Shown: piece after piece, positions 12,101 to 28,579 of the stretch | Layout: every line of letters begins with the position of its first letter | How positions within the stretch are numbered: the stretch's first letter is position 1 | Assembly (NCBI GenBank): GCA_001655205.1 | Contig: LPNZ01007939.1 | Span: 1 to 58,398 of the forward strand | DNA length: 58,398 bases | Origin: Lenisia limosa | Lineage: Eukaryota; Breviatea | Direction of reading: 5' to 3' | Notes under the pieces: generated by a model | Seen by the model: the letters and a program-made list of their open reading frames with translations, nothing else | Databases searched by the model: none | What the model was told of the DNA's origin: nothing | Made by a program: the position numbers and the translations under genes

Positions 12101-14490
12101 GTGGAGTGAAGGCAAAATAAGCAGCAAAATGAGAAAAGTGCATTGAATGTTCATACTTATATGCTATAGCTATGATAGATATCATATGTACTAACTATAT
12201 CATATGTTTTAAAAAGTTGACTCATTATTTTCGGAGGGTCAAGGAACCCACTTGTTGGTTTGAGTCCGAGTGTCGGCTTTGTGAAGAGTCCAGTTCGGCC
12301 TTGAGTCGGAAAATTTCCTGGTGAATGAGTAGGCATCTTTTCGGTTCCAAAAACACCAGTGAAATCAGTGAGGGTTATACGCTTGTTTGTAACGAGGAAT
12401 TCACTCTGGTTCGAAAAAGACCGGTAAAACCTCGATAGTTTTTGTGATTGAGTCTTTTTTCCGACAGGAGTGAAGCCCTATTTGTATCCACCAATGAGCA
12501 TCACCGACCTTTTGAAGCGCTTGTACGTTGCCGATGGTGTCCCTGTTGATTTTGACCGTGTTCTTAATTGCCTTGCAACGGTTGGCAAACTGGAGCGTTG
12601 AAATGGTTTCGGCCAAGCATTGGATAGCCGGTGAGACACACGCAACAAGCATTGTACGCGCGCTGCCACCAAAAGAGTCCTATATGTTATCTTGATCTCA
12701 TGTGATGGAGGCCTACCTTAAGTAAAAAGGTGAGCTTGCTGTTCCTATAGGGGATATGTCTAGGTTTTCCACGTTGGGCTTCAACCAAGGCTGAAATGAC
12801 ATTTCCAAGAGAGGAGAGCGATCTGAGGAGTGAGTACAGCTACAAATTAGATACACACCTGTTAATCTGAGCGGCTTCCTTCAGTCTGACCCCTGACGCG
12901 GCCGTAAGTGCTTGTCTCTCCGAGCCGGCAAGATCCACAAGATTGAGTCTCGAACATGAAGTCGTTTGGACACCGTCAAGAGTTTCCTAATACGGTAACA
13001 AGGCTTGCTTCACTTATTGGATGGTGAAGCATAGAGCCGTGCCGACAGTGGAAATGACGTTGACAATGAAGATACTGTGGCTTCGGCTAGATTCCACGTT
13101 CATGGCGGTTGCACCAACTCTGCGGTTGACAGCTCCAGCTGTTTGGATCTAAGACGTGAGTGTCTGTGGAGGCAAACAGATAAGAAACGACAACACTAAG
13201 AATACGCAACAGTTAGGTAAGAGATGATACCTTCAATGCATCCTCGGGGTTAGAGATAGGCGCTTCTAAGAGCCCTTCAATGACAATGCCAACTTTAGTG
13301 TCCTCCCGCAAGGCTAACAAGTGAAATGATATCAACAACACTCAAAAATCTCCAAAGAGCCTACTCAAGGGAGTCGGGGCTGGTGAAAGAAGGTCTATCA
13401 CCCTCTCATTGTAGATTTCGACATACGAGGCGGTGATTTCGTGGCTGAGAGTGCCGTGAGCGGTTCGCTCCCGATCAGCACATTTGGCAAACAGCGCGTC
13501 CATAACTCTCTAAATGGTTGATCAGACTTGTAATCCGTACCAACCGGAGTGATGCCTCTCAATGTGGGGTCCAAAACAAAGGCGGGGGGGGGAGGAGGAT
13601 CTTCTTTCTCTTCTTCGTCTGAACCAGTCTCTTTTTCCTCTTCCTCAATTCCTTCATCCTCAGCATCCTTTTCCACCATTGGGCCTTGCATAGTGAACGT
13701 TTTGCCGGCACCAGTCTGCCCGTAAGCTACACTGGTGAGACGATGCATTGGTTTACGAAGAAAAGAGCAACATCACCCACCAAAAATAGTGGAATTGTAG
13801 CCGTCTAACACGTTTTCCACTGCAAACCTCCCAGTGTGAGCAAACACGGATGCCTAAAAGTCCTGATTAAAGCAGTTTAACGATATCATACGTAGAACAC
13901 CCACTAACCTGTCCTTCATGCTGGCGGAAAATGTGATCAAAAGTGTACTGCTTCCTTTCTAATCGCATAAAACTGATATTTACTAGGGCTTTGAAAAGTA
14001 TCGATATCAAATTCAGGTAACAATGAGCTGTAATTGGCACTGGTCATTAAAACCGTTGCTCCTGGTACCTTCCTTTTTTCCGTTGTGTGACACCCATTCA
14101 ATGGATTTGGCGTCATCCGAAATGAAAAGAGACTTTCTAGGGTATAAAAAATATATTCATAAAAACCAATGGATTATATAGTATAGTATATGAAATATAT
14201 ACGAATGCACATGTACATACGTATATGTGTACAACCCAGATAACCCAAAAAATGAAAACGGTTATATCTGAGAAAGCGTGTAGTGGCAATGGCCTGGTGA
14301 CCCCAAATAACAACTGTCACCCCTCCAGCCCCCAAACGTGGGAGAAAACTCCTGAGAACTCCGCGGCCGAACTCGAACGACGACACTGATACTAGCGTTT
14401 CTGTGGGGTTATCGTTACACCGACAGGAGCAAGGCCAATCCGAGACCAGCCAGGGGAAATTCACAAATCCACCAACTTTGAGTCGCTCAT
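6108..14490 (-). CDS. Kinesin-12 (KIF15/POK-like) motor with long coiled-coil tail
   Basis: A plus-end microtubule motor by family. Phase-consistent exons start at ATG 14490 (14490-14477, 14400-14350, 14136-14069, 13984-13909, 13726-13545) and give MSDSK, then [14 protein letters not shown], then YTFDHIF. The P-loop GQTGAGKT is at 13721-13698. Switch II and neck follow (VDLAGSERQ near 12940, then [17 protein letters not shown] and GNVQALQKE near 12610-12290). The neck form, with an Asn/Asp-Thr pair and GNV-LQ, is typical of kinesin-12. From about 12.3 kb to 6.1 kb come many short Glu/Lys/Leu/Ser-rich coiled-coil exons, with a gap at 8966-9043. The inferred stop is at 6108. Loop L5 has a large acidic and proline insert. 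Exon edges in the tail are approximate. The family is expected to act on spindle or phragmoplast microtubules. Confidence 0.85.
11232..11328. mobile_element. Degenerate MITE copy in a kinesin intron
   Basis: It starts with TAGCTTCACTTCGGTTCA and keeps the internal ATCGATAGGGTATC-like core. The right end (GAACCTGTACTGAAATCCTGA) is a decayed inverted copy of the left. It matches the better preserved copies at 19711 and 20953. Confidence 0.7.
12398..12478. mobile_element. MITE copy in a kinesin intron
   Basis: Left end TTCACTCTGGTTCGAAAAAG, core CTCGATAGTTTTTG, right end GGAGTGAAGCCC. It lies between the exon encoding GNVQALQK and the next tail exon, so it is spliced out. A further decayed copy may lie near 8466-8550. 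Confidence 0.75.
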
Positions 14491-14889
14491 TGGAGCTCTG
14501 GAGAGTTCTTTCACAGCAGTTTAACACCCATGTAATAGTAGTACCGTTTTGAAGATCTTCAGTTCGATGAATTGAGAGCAAACTTGGACCTAAGGTAAGT
14601 TTCCCAGAATTTTCTTCAGGAAATGGGTATAGTTTTCTAATAGTGTTCTGTTGCAGTGGAAGAGGTCCAAAAACAGCCCAAAAAATCCATCAAAAAGGAC
14701 TCCCCCGTCCCGTTACGAAGTTAGAACTTGAATGAAAAGCATTTTTGCTTGCCAACCATGCCAACTGAAATTTCTGTTATTTTTGATGAGCATATTAGTT
14801 GTATAAAAAGAATATAACCAAATCAGACAGTAATTAACTGATAAAGGCAATATATCTTGAGAAAACCGGGTTTTTTCGGAAACTAAGCC
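14491..14889. promoter_or_regulatory. Shared divergent promoter region, kinesin-12 / SMC3
   Basis: Only 399 bases separate the two inferred start codons, so both promoters and 5' leaders must lie here. The stretch is AT-rich, especially 14600-14890, with no further convincing exon. Position is direct evidence; co-regulation is inference. Confidence 0.5.
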
Positions 14890-21527
<6,638 letters not shown>

Positions 21528-21647
21528 GGTGTCTGGTTTTGTACAGTATTGATGGATGGATGTATAGTATTCGTATTATTGTAACTGTGGTACCCTACGC
21601 TGGCTTGGTCTTGATGAACTAAATGCTAATCGAAAGACGTAGAAAAA

Positions 21648-22516
21648 CTAAAGCCCATTTTCCTGGAAGAAACGGGTGTTGACCGGAGCGAAGAAGCGGA
21701 CGATGACACCGATTGGGGCAGAGGGGGTGTGCCGAGGATGGGGTAGTTGTCTTCTGACCTGAGGGGTTAGAACGGACACCATTTTGTCCATCTTGCCTCC
21801 ACCAACCCATCATCATCGAAATGTTCTTCACCATCTTCCTGCGTTATCTGAATGTTCTTGACGAGTGGCGAGAGAATGTTGCGCAAGGAGTCGTCCCAAG
21901 CCCGCATTACTGACTCCAATAACTCACGACTTCGCTTGGCTGAGATGTGACAAGACTGAAAACATCGAATATGATTTGGGATACAATATCGACAAAACGA
22001 CTAGGCCCTTTGTACCTTCCGCCTGGCCATACTCCTTGATCTGTGCTGCAAGCTCCTTCTCTTCCTTCTCTGCCGCACCCAAAAGACTGGCTAGCTGCAC
22101 GAAATAAGACCACGGAAACCTGTCAATTACCTGTCTCTCAGAAGGCCTTCCGAGCCCGCCGGTCCGGGCTGTTGAACTTGTGCTATAGAGGCTTCCTAGT
22201 ACATGAGTCATATAAACACCGTTGATTACCATTGTTTTTAAATAGTCTCATGTTATCCCACTATTTTTCATACCAGCCCTCGTACCCGATTCACTGACAG
22301 ACGAGTTTAGGGTCTGTGGAGAAAACGGCGATGCAGAGGTGGCGACATACGGTGGGTCGGGAGGAGACAACGGGCCCTGGGAAGTGCCTGCAAGGGCCCT
22401 GGCAAGGTCGGAACGGAGCTCCTCATAGAATTGTGTGGACGTCTCCTGCAGGGTTTAGAAACAATCAAAAATATTAAGACGGGGGAATGGTAACAACATA
22501 CCAGAACAGCAATCAT
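21648..22516 (-). CDS. Small hypothetical coiled-coil protein
   Basis: Proposed start ATG 22516 (MIAVL), then an exon reading ETSTQFYEELRSDLARAL followed by a Pro/Ser linker. A Ser/Gly-rich exon follows, then LASLLGAAEKEEKELAAQI as a coiled coil, then RSRELLESVMRAWDDSL and NILSPLVKNIQITQED. The last exon ends GVIVRFFAPVNTRF, with TAG at 21648-21650. Phases agree at the first four junctions. I recognise no family. The final exons are less certain. The gene lies tail to tail with SMC3 (120 bases apart) and in tandem with the GTPase upstream, whose stop is 155 bases before this start. Confidence 0.55.
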
Positions 22517-22670
22517 TGTCTCTGAGGAACCGGAGCTTTTGCTCTTCAAAAGATTGGTTCGGAGGGAGGGAGCACGGGATCGGTTAAGTTTGGTGAGTGC
22601 CGTGTTTTTGGGTTCTTGAGTATGGATGGGTGATGGGTGATTTTGGGGTCTAAAGAGTTATGAACCGCAT

Positions 22671-24109
22671 TCAGCAATTTGACCGAATCCCGACAAACGG
22701 TGATGCAACTTGTTTTGGCTTTTTCTTGGCTGCAATTCGAGAGTGGGAATACACCACCGCTTGCCGTACCAAATGTGATACAGCCGTTGAACACGCATTT
22801 CCTGAATAATCAGGGTCGATACGTAACAGAACAATATGAGGGGCATAAAGGAAGGACGAACCTGATCAAGGGGGTAACAGTAGTATATTTCTTCATACAC
22901 GATAGTGTAAAGACTAAATCAAAAATATAGAATTGAATACAAGCTTACCAATTTTTGCAGAAGTTAAGGCCACAGTAAACTTTTCATGGTTCTCAGAAAA
23001 CTAAACCGTCACACAACCACGCGTTTCATACCTCGGCAAGGTTCTGTGTAGTGAGCATGTGGTCAGGCAAGTCCGACTTGTTGGCCACAAGCATCATCGG
23101 AGGAACATGACCTTCATTAACCTGTAGAACTTTAGCCAACCCAGATCAATTATTACATCTAACCTCAGAAATGAGAACCCAAATACTGCACCAATTCGGC
23201 AATATAGTCCCATATCATACCCCTCTCAAGAGAGCAATCCACTTATCAGCCTCGGCAACGCTTTCTCGAGACGTGACGTCGCAAACCACCATGATGCCGT
23301 CGGACCTTTTGCTCAACAGGCCGGGAAGACTACTATCCAGTTCACGATGGCTACAATGTCAGCTGGAAGGGACAGAATGGCATCATATCCATGGTCACCT
23401 CATGTCATCAAAGGAAACCAAGGCATCGGTGCAGTTCTCTGGCAACGCGTCAAGAACCGGAAGTTGAAGCCCTCTGGTTAGTCAGAACATGGGACATACC
23501 CAGTTACTGGTATAATAATATACATATTATAATATAGTAGAGTATTATATCATAAAGCTATACAGTATGATATTATGTATTGCTCAAAGATCGAATCATC
23601 CACTATTTACAGATGGCCCAAACCACCCAAGCATACACTATGTCTACTATGCCCCTCACTTTTCTTTGTTTTGGAAGGGCTTCTTCATGTTCGACTTGAC
23701 AGAGATGCGGTCGACAGCGACCGTCGGCTTGTAGACATTGGAGAACGCGTTGTGAGTGAACCGGCCCAGAATTGATGTCCTACGAAGGGATGAAAACCAA
23801 GTAACAATGATTCTGCCACTTTTCCACAATAACATAGACATCCCAAAAAAAGAAACTCAGATTTCAGTATGATCTCCCAAACATACTTTCCTGATGCCTC
23901 TCCACCAACCACCTAAAAGGGTCAGCAGGCAATTCATTTATATGTTTGTCTGTTCAAATACATTTGTGTTTAACTGCAACAATAATTCCAAAAATATTTT
24001 ATTGTTCTCAGAAAAAACATGGCATGATTTTTTCCAAAAACATCAAGGCGCTTACAAGAATCCTAACAAGGCTCTTTGGAGATAGCAGAGGTTCGAGAAC
24101 GTGCCTCAT
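22671..24109 (-). CDS. Atypical Ras/Rab-superfamily small GTPase
   Basis: Exons join without phase conflict from ATG 24109 (MRHVLEPLLSPKSLVRIL, exon 24109-24056). The next exon (23912-23887) carries the G1 loop VVGGEASGK, continued as TSILGRFTHNAF, so GxxxxGKT is intact. VYKPTVAVD provides the switch I Thr (G2). G4 is MLVANKSDLP and G5 is ALTSAKIG. Helix alpha-2/beta-4 reads DGIMVVCDVTSRESVAEADK. The G3 region does not show DxxGQ: the corresponding stretch reads VLDALPENCTDALVSFDD, then MSHRELDSSLPG. The protein ends in RSNC with a basic stretch (AAKKKPKQ) before it, a possible membrane-targeting tail. Subfamily not assigned. The first intron region is AT-rich. Confidence 0.8.
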
Positions 24110-24454
24110 TACAGCGTCCAGCGAGTTGAAACTATCACTTCGATTTCAACAAAGGAGATGTAATCTTGATAATTACTGATTTACTGATACCCTGAAATGG
24201 ACTGTAGTTGAGGTACCAGGGTGAAGCGCAATTGAATGGTGAAGGTGAGATTGGGCGACTGATGGAGTACACTCTTTTTTGTAATGATGTTTAATACATC
24301 AATAAAAATAGTACTGAAACTTGATATAGAGGGGAAAGGAAGGGGCAATGGCACAAATGGCTGCAAATGGCAATGTGACAATTTGGAGAAGCGGAGTACG
24401 CGACCGTAGTATTTCACTGCACAATTTTCAAAAATTTGGTCTCTTTCAGACATC
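24110..24454. promoter_or_regulatory. Divergent promoter region, GTPase / SND3
   Basis: 345 bases between two opposed start codons. No convincing exon on either strand. AT-rich near 24270-24320. Inferred to hold both promoters. Confidence 0.45.
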
Positions 24455-25492
24455 ATGGACTTTGGTAGTATTATTCAGTTCGGTGCGATCATCCTTGTGA
24501 TGAAGAATGTCGATTTTAACGACGATGACACTTTCCAAATGGCGATTCAAGCGTGTATCGTTGTTGCCGTAGCTCTTGCCACTATTCTCTTCATCGTTAA
24601 GAACAAGGTAAACGCGAGGAGCAGATTTTTTTCCTATCCCAACTCTATTCAAGAAATATTTGACGTCATTCCATTTTGATTCAACCCTCTAGATTGAGGC
24701 CAAGAACGACCAGGAAAAGATTACTGTTGCCCCTGCCAAGCAGCCATTCCAAGAAACTACGGACGAGGAGCCAGTTGAGATGACTGTCTGTCAACATGAC
24801 TTGGATGCTCTTCAGCGCGAGGTCAAGCAGCTCCTGACTGGCGCTCTTATCAGTGGCTCTATTTGCTGTATGTGGGGTTTCTGTCCGGCTGCCTTATGTA
24901 TTGCCATATTGGACAGAGAAAATCACACGAGCAACTTCAGGCACTCCATAATTGTAATCACATTGTGGCTCGTGACCGACTTTCTAGATTTCTTTGACGT
25001 TCGTACTGTTGTTGGAATCCAGGCCATCACTGTTCCCCTTCGTATTTGCGTGGGTTGGGTACAGATAACACGTCTTGTTGCCTTTTAGTATCACAGCCTT
25101 ACTCTACAGCAAAGTTCGGTTGTTATGGTCCATATGTTTGGTCGCCCCGCTGAAGGCAAGCAAGCCCGTCCCTGGACTGGTATGCGCGGTGGTTGTTGTG
25201 TCAACTATCCTGGTGTTTCTACCCCATACTTCTTATTGAACAGAGAAGAGCCCTCTTTCAGGCCTCTTCGGCAGTGACAAGATTGACGAGAACACTGAGA
25301 GTTTGTGGGGGAAAGCTGGGCTTCCAAGACTATTCATGCTAACGGTCCTCTAATGGAGTAGAGCTGAAGGCGCGCAGCGAGTCTATTGGAAGCGCTAAGG
25401 TGACAGAACTTGCCGATGAGGAGATCGTGGAAGAGGACACCCAGGAGGAGGTCGAGAACGAAGGCATCCCCATCATGAAGGAAAACGAGTAA
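24455..25492 (+). CDS. SND3/PHO88-family ER membrane protein
   Basis: The family works in the SRP-independent (SND) route of protein targeting to the ER; yeast Pho88 was first linked to phosphate uptake. The first exon (24455-24606) encodes an N-terminal hydrophobic stretch (IIQFGAIILV) and a second membrane segment (ACIVVAVALATILFIV). The second exon continues with a polar loop and LDALQREVKQLLTGALI. A later exon has the family hallmark VVMVHMFGRPAEGKQARPW, followed by GLFGSDKIDEN, as in Pho88 (HLFGKPA and LFGG). An acidic tail ends at TAA 25490-25492. Exon edges between 24870 and 25115 are uncertain. It converges with SCOT, 110 bases apart. Confidence 0.85.
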
Positions 25493-25602
25493 ATGGTAGA
25501 TTTAATGCATGTATATTAGGATATTTGGTTGTGAGTTGCTCTGTTCGCTGAATACCAAGTTTGAAAATGTGAAAGTAAATATAAGAAAGAAAAAAAACAG
25601 AA

Positions 25603-28180
25603 CTAGGCATTGATGCCAGCGCAGCGATATGAAATAAGGTTGTCTGACACCTTGAAGTCAGCCTCGGTCCTGGCCTTAAGGTCTTCCATGGAGCTGGGAT
25701 GTCAGAGAAATGGGAAAATTGGAAAACACTGCAAGCACATATTAGGGGTTGGGAGAATGCAACTTGATAAAAAGAGCAAAGAAGAAAAAGGCTCACATAT
25801 CGTCTCTCTTCTCAACAAGGGTGAGTCCGCCGTTCTCGCGGTCGACATCGAAAACACACAGGTCAGTGATGACACGTGACACCACGTTGGCGCCAGTAAG
25901 AGGGAGGGTACAGGCCTGGGCGGTCAGAGTGGAACTAGCCAAGAGATAACCCGTGAGGGTCATAGCAGACCTTGAGAATCTTGGAGCGGCCCTTCTTGTC
26001 GCAATGGTCCATAGTGATGACGACACGGGAGCCGGAAGAAACGAGGTCCATAGCGCCACCCATGCCCTTAACCATGACACGAGGAATCATCCAGTTGGCA
26101 AGGTCTCCGTTCTCAGCAACTTGCATGCCTCCGAGGACGGACCTGGGGGGGGGGCAGGGNNNNNNNNNNNNNNNNNNNNNNNNNNNNNNNNNNNNNNNNN
26201 NNNNNNNNNNNNNNNNNNNNNNNNNNNNNNNNNNNNNNNNNNNNNNNAAAAACAGATTGTTATTAGTGCCCTTCCCCCTTCTTACATGGCAACATGCTGT
26301 CCTCTGATCATGCCGAAGGAAGAGGGAGAGTCGAAAGACGCAGCACCAGCGGCGGGAGTAGTAGTCTCGCAACCAGCGTTGACAAGATCGGGGTCGACCT
26401 CAGACTCAGTGGGGTAGGGGCCCTGGGAGGTAAGCAAGGTGCTTCAAAAAGCGGAGAGCAACACTAGCAACATAAAACAAAAACAAAACAAAAAAAATGT
26501 TATCCGCCTACAAGGCCAAGGATTCCGTTCTCGGACTGGAGCTTGATGTTGATGCCGTCGGGAATGAAGTTGGCGGACATGGTTGGCATGCCGATGCCAA
26601 GGTTGACGTACATGCCATCTTGGAACTCCAAAGCGCAGCGACGGGCAATGAGCTCTGAAGTGTGGTGAGTTAAAGCAAAGATCGCAAGCACCAAGAATGA
26701 AACCATGGCGCTGCTCACCTCTGTTGGAAAGTTCCTTGAGCTCCTTAGTGACGACCTCCTTCTTCTCACCCTCAACAGTCTCCTTGCGAGTGCACTTGTT
26801 AAGAACAAGCTTCTCATACCTAAAGTGTCAGGCTAGGGACAAAATACCCCCTCCATCGGTCTGAAGCAGCTCATACTTGGGGGCCTGGTAGATTCTGTCG
26901 ACGTAGATGCCCGGGACGTGGACCTCGTCGGGGGAAATCTCGCCGGCGGGGACAATCTCCTCAACCTCAGCGACGACAAGCTACACGGTGAGAAAACCAA
27001 ATGAGAAGGCGATAGGGAGTAAAATTGGAAAAAACTTATGAAACAAAGAAAAAGNNNNNNNNNNNNNNNNNNNNNNNNNNNNNNNNNNNNNNNNNNNNNN
27101 NNNNNNNNNNNNNNNNNNNNNNNNNNNNNNNNNNNNNNNNNNNNNNNNNNNNNNNNNCTTGCAAGCAGTGGCCATGGCGGGGTTGAAGTTACGGGCAGTG
27201 TAGCGGAACACAAGGTTACCCTCGGAGTCAGCCTTCCAGGCCTGGAACGTAAAAGGAAGCATTACACAATCATGTCTTTTCAAAATAACATACCAAATCC
27301 GAACCAACAAAACAACATTGTTTGCATCACGCACCACCCATCCCTTGGACCTTGAGAAGAGCAACATCACCGGTGAGGGCCTCCTCCATGAGGTACTTGC
27401 GTCCCTTGAACTCACGAACCTCGCGAGGCTGGATGTGTGAAAAGGCATATCCTTCCAGAAGATTCCATAGACCTTCGCTTACCTTGGACTCCTCGATCAC
27501 ATTGCCCTCGGCGTCATAGCGGATGGGGAAGCCTCCCTTCTCGATCACGGTTCCGACAGCAGTGGGAGTGTAGAAAGCGGGAATGCCAGCTCCGCCAGCA
27601 CGGATACGCTCAGCAAGAGAACCCTAATCCGATAAATCCGAGCCTTATCAATCCTGCCAACAACATACCGACAGAAATGTTGTTGTTGTTTTACTGAAAT
27701 GTGATACAGTCAAACAGAATAATGCAGAAGAAGGGGAAGAAAAGCTCATAAGCAAACCTGAGGGATCAGCTCAATACCGACATCACCAGCCATGTATTGG
27801 GACGAGACTTCCTTCCTAAACAGTTTTATTTGAACAAAAGGGTACACATATCTGATAAATCTATCAAAAGCTCAAGTACAACACTCTCCCGGCCTACGAA
27901 AACCAAATGCCAGAGAGGATAGACTTGCGAATCTGCTTGTTGGGAAGAAGAATGGCCAATCCATAAGTATCAGTACCAATATCGTTGGAGATAGTAAGAA
28001 GGTCTTTGACACCAGTGTCACGAACCGCTTCAATCAGCTTCTCAGGGATTCCACAAGGTCCAAAACCTAAGAATATGACATTTATATCAACAAAAATCAA
28101 CACATACCGCCAGACATGATAGTCATTCCTGACTCCACACCGACAATGGCCTCAGCAGCTGAGCTAACGATCTTTGACAT
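25603..28180 (-). CDS. Succinyl-CoA:3-ketoacid CoA transferase (SCOT)
   Basis: Moves CoA from succinyl-CoA to acetoacetate in ketone-body use; normally a mitochondrial matrix enzyme of about 500 aa with fused A and B halves. Start ATG 28180 ([18 protein letters not shown]). The A half has [17 protein letters not shown] across an intron and [11 protein letters not shown]. The B half has [20 protein letters not shown] and the signature [10 protein letters not shown], whose Glu (codon 26532-26530) is the CoA-thioester-forming residue in this family. [15 protein letters not shown] and the C-terminal exon [15 protein letters not shown] follow; stop 25603-25605. Gaps at 26160-26247 and 27055-27157 remove parts of introns or exons. 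The predicted protein starts directly at the A domain with no obvious presequence. Confidence 0.92.
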
Positions 28181-28579
28181 GATGTTCCTTACTAAATAAA
28201 CAAGAAAAACAACAAAAAACGCCAAAAATTTTCCTTTAAATACTCAAGTATATAAATACCACATGTCAGTTAATAACCGCCCCTTTGCTTCTTATCCACC
28301 TCTTTTCCTTGCTTATGAACTGGAGAGTTTAATTTAACATATTATATCATTATCTGAAAGGCAAAGGCAATTTTGACTTTTGACATCAAGGGCACTGTGA
28401 ACACTCGCTTCAAGACTGCTGTGCCGGCCATTCAGCGCCGTCGAACGCGGAATTTGAATCTTTGTTAAGTATCAGTCAACATGTAATAGAGATACGTGGT
28501 TCACTTCAATCCATTATGGTCACTTTATTCCTGTTGAGTCTTAGTCGCTCCGTTTAGTTCTTCCACAGTTATCAGTCAA
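28181..28579. promoter_or_regulatory. Divergent promoter region, SCOT / rod protein
   Basis: 399 bases between opposed start codons. A 100-base open stretch at about 28365-28468 (TVNTRFKTAVPAIQRRR) reads through on + but has no start and no partner exon, so it is not called as a gene. Confidence 0.42.

Noticed and set aside
14174-14581. 135-codon minus frame upstream of the kinesin motor
   Set aside because: It overlaps the true short kinesin exons (14490-14477 and 14400-14350) in other frames and runs through the introns between them.
28360-28468. Possible small + strand exon (FDIKGTVNTRFKTAVPA)
   Set aside because: No start codon, no donor and no partner exon; it lies in a 400-base divergent promoter region.
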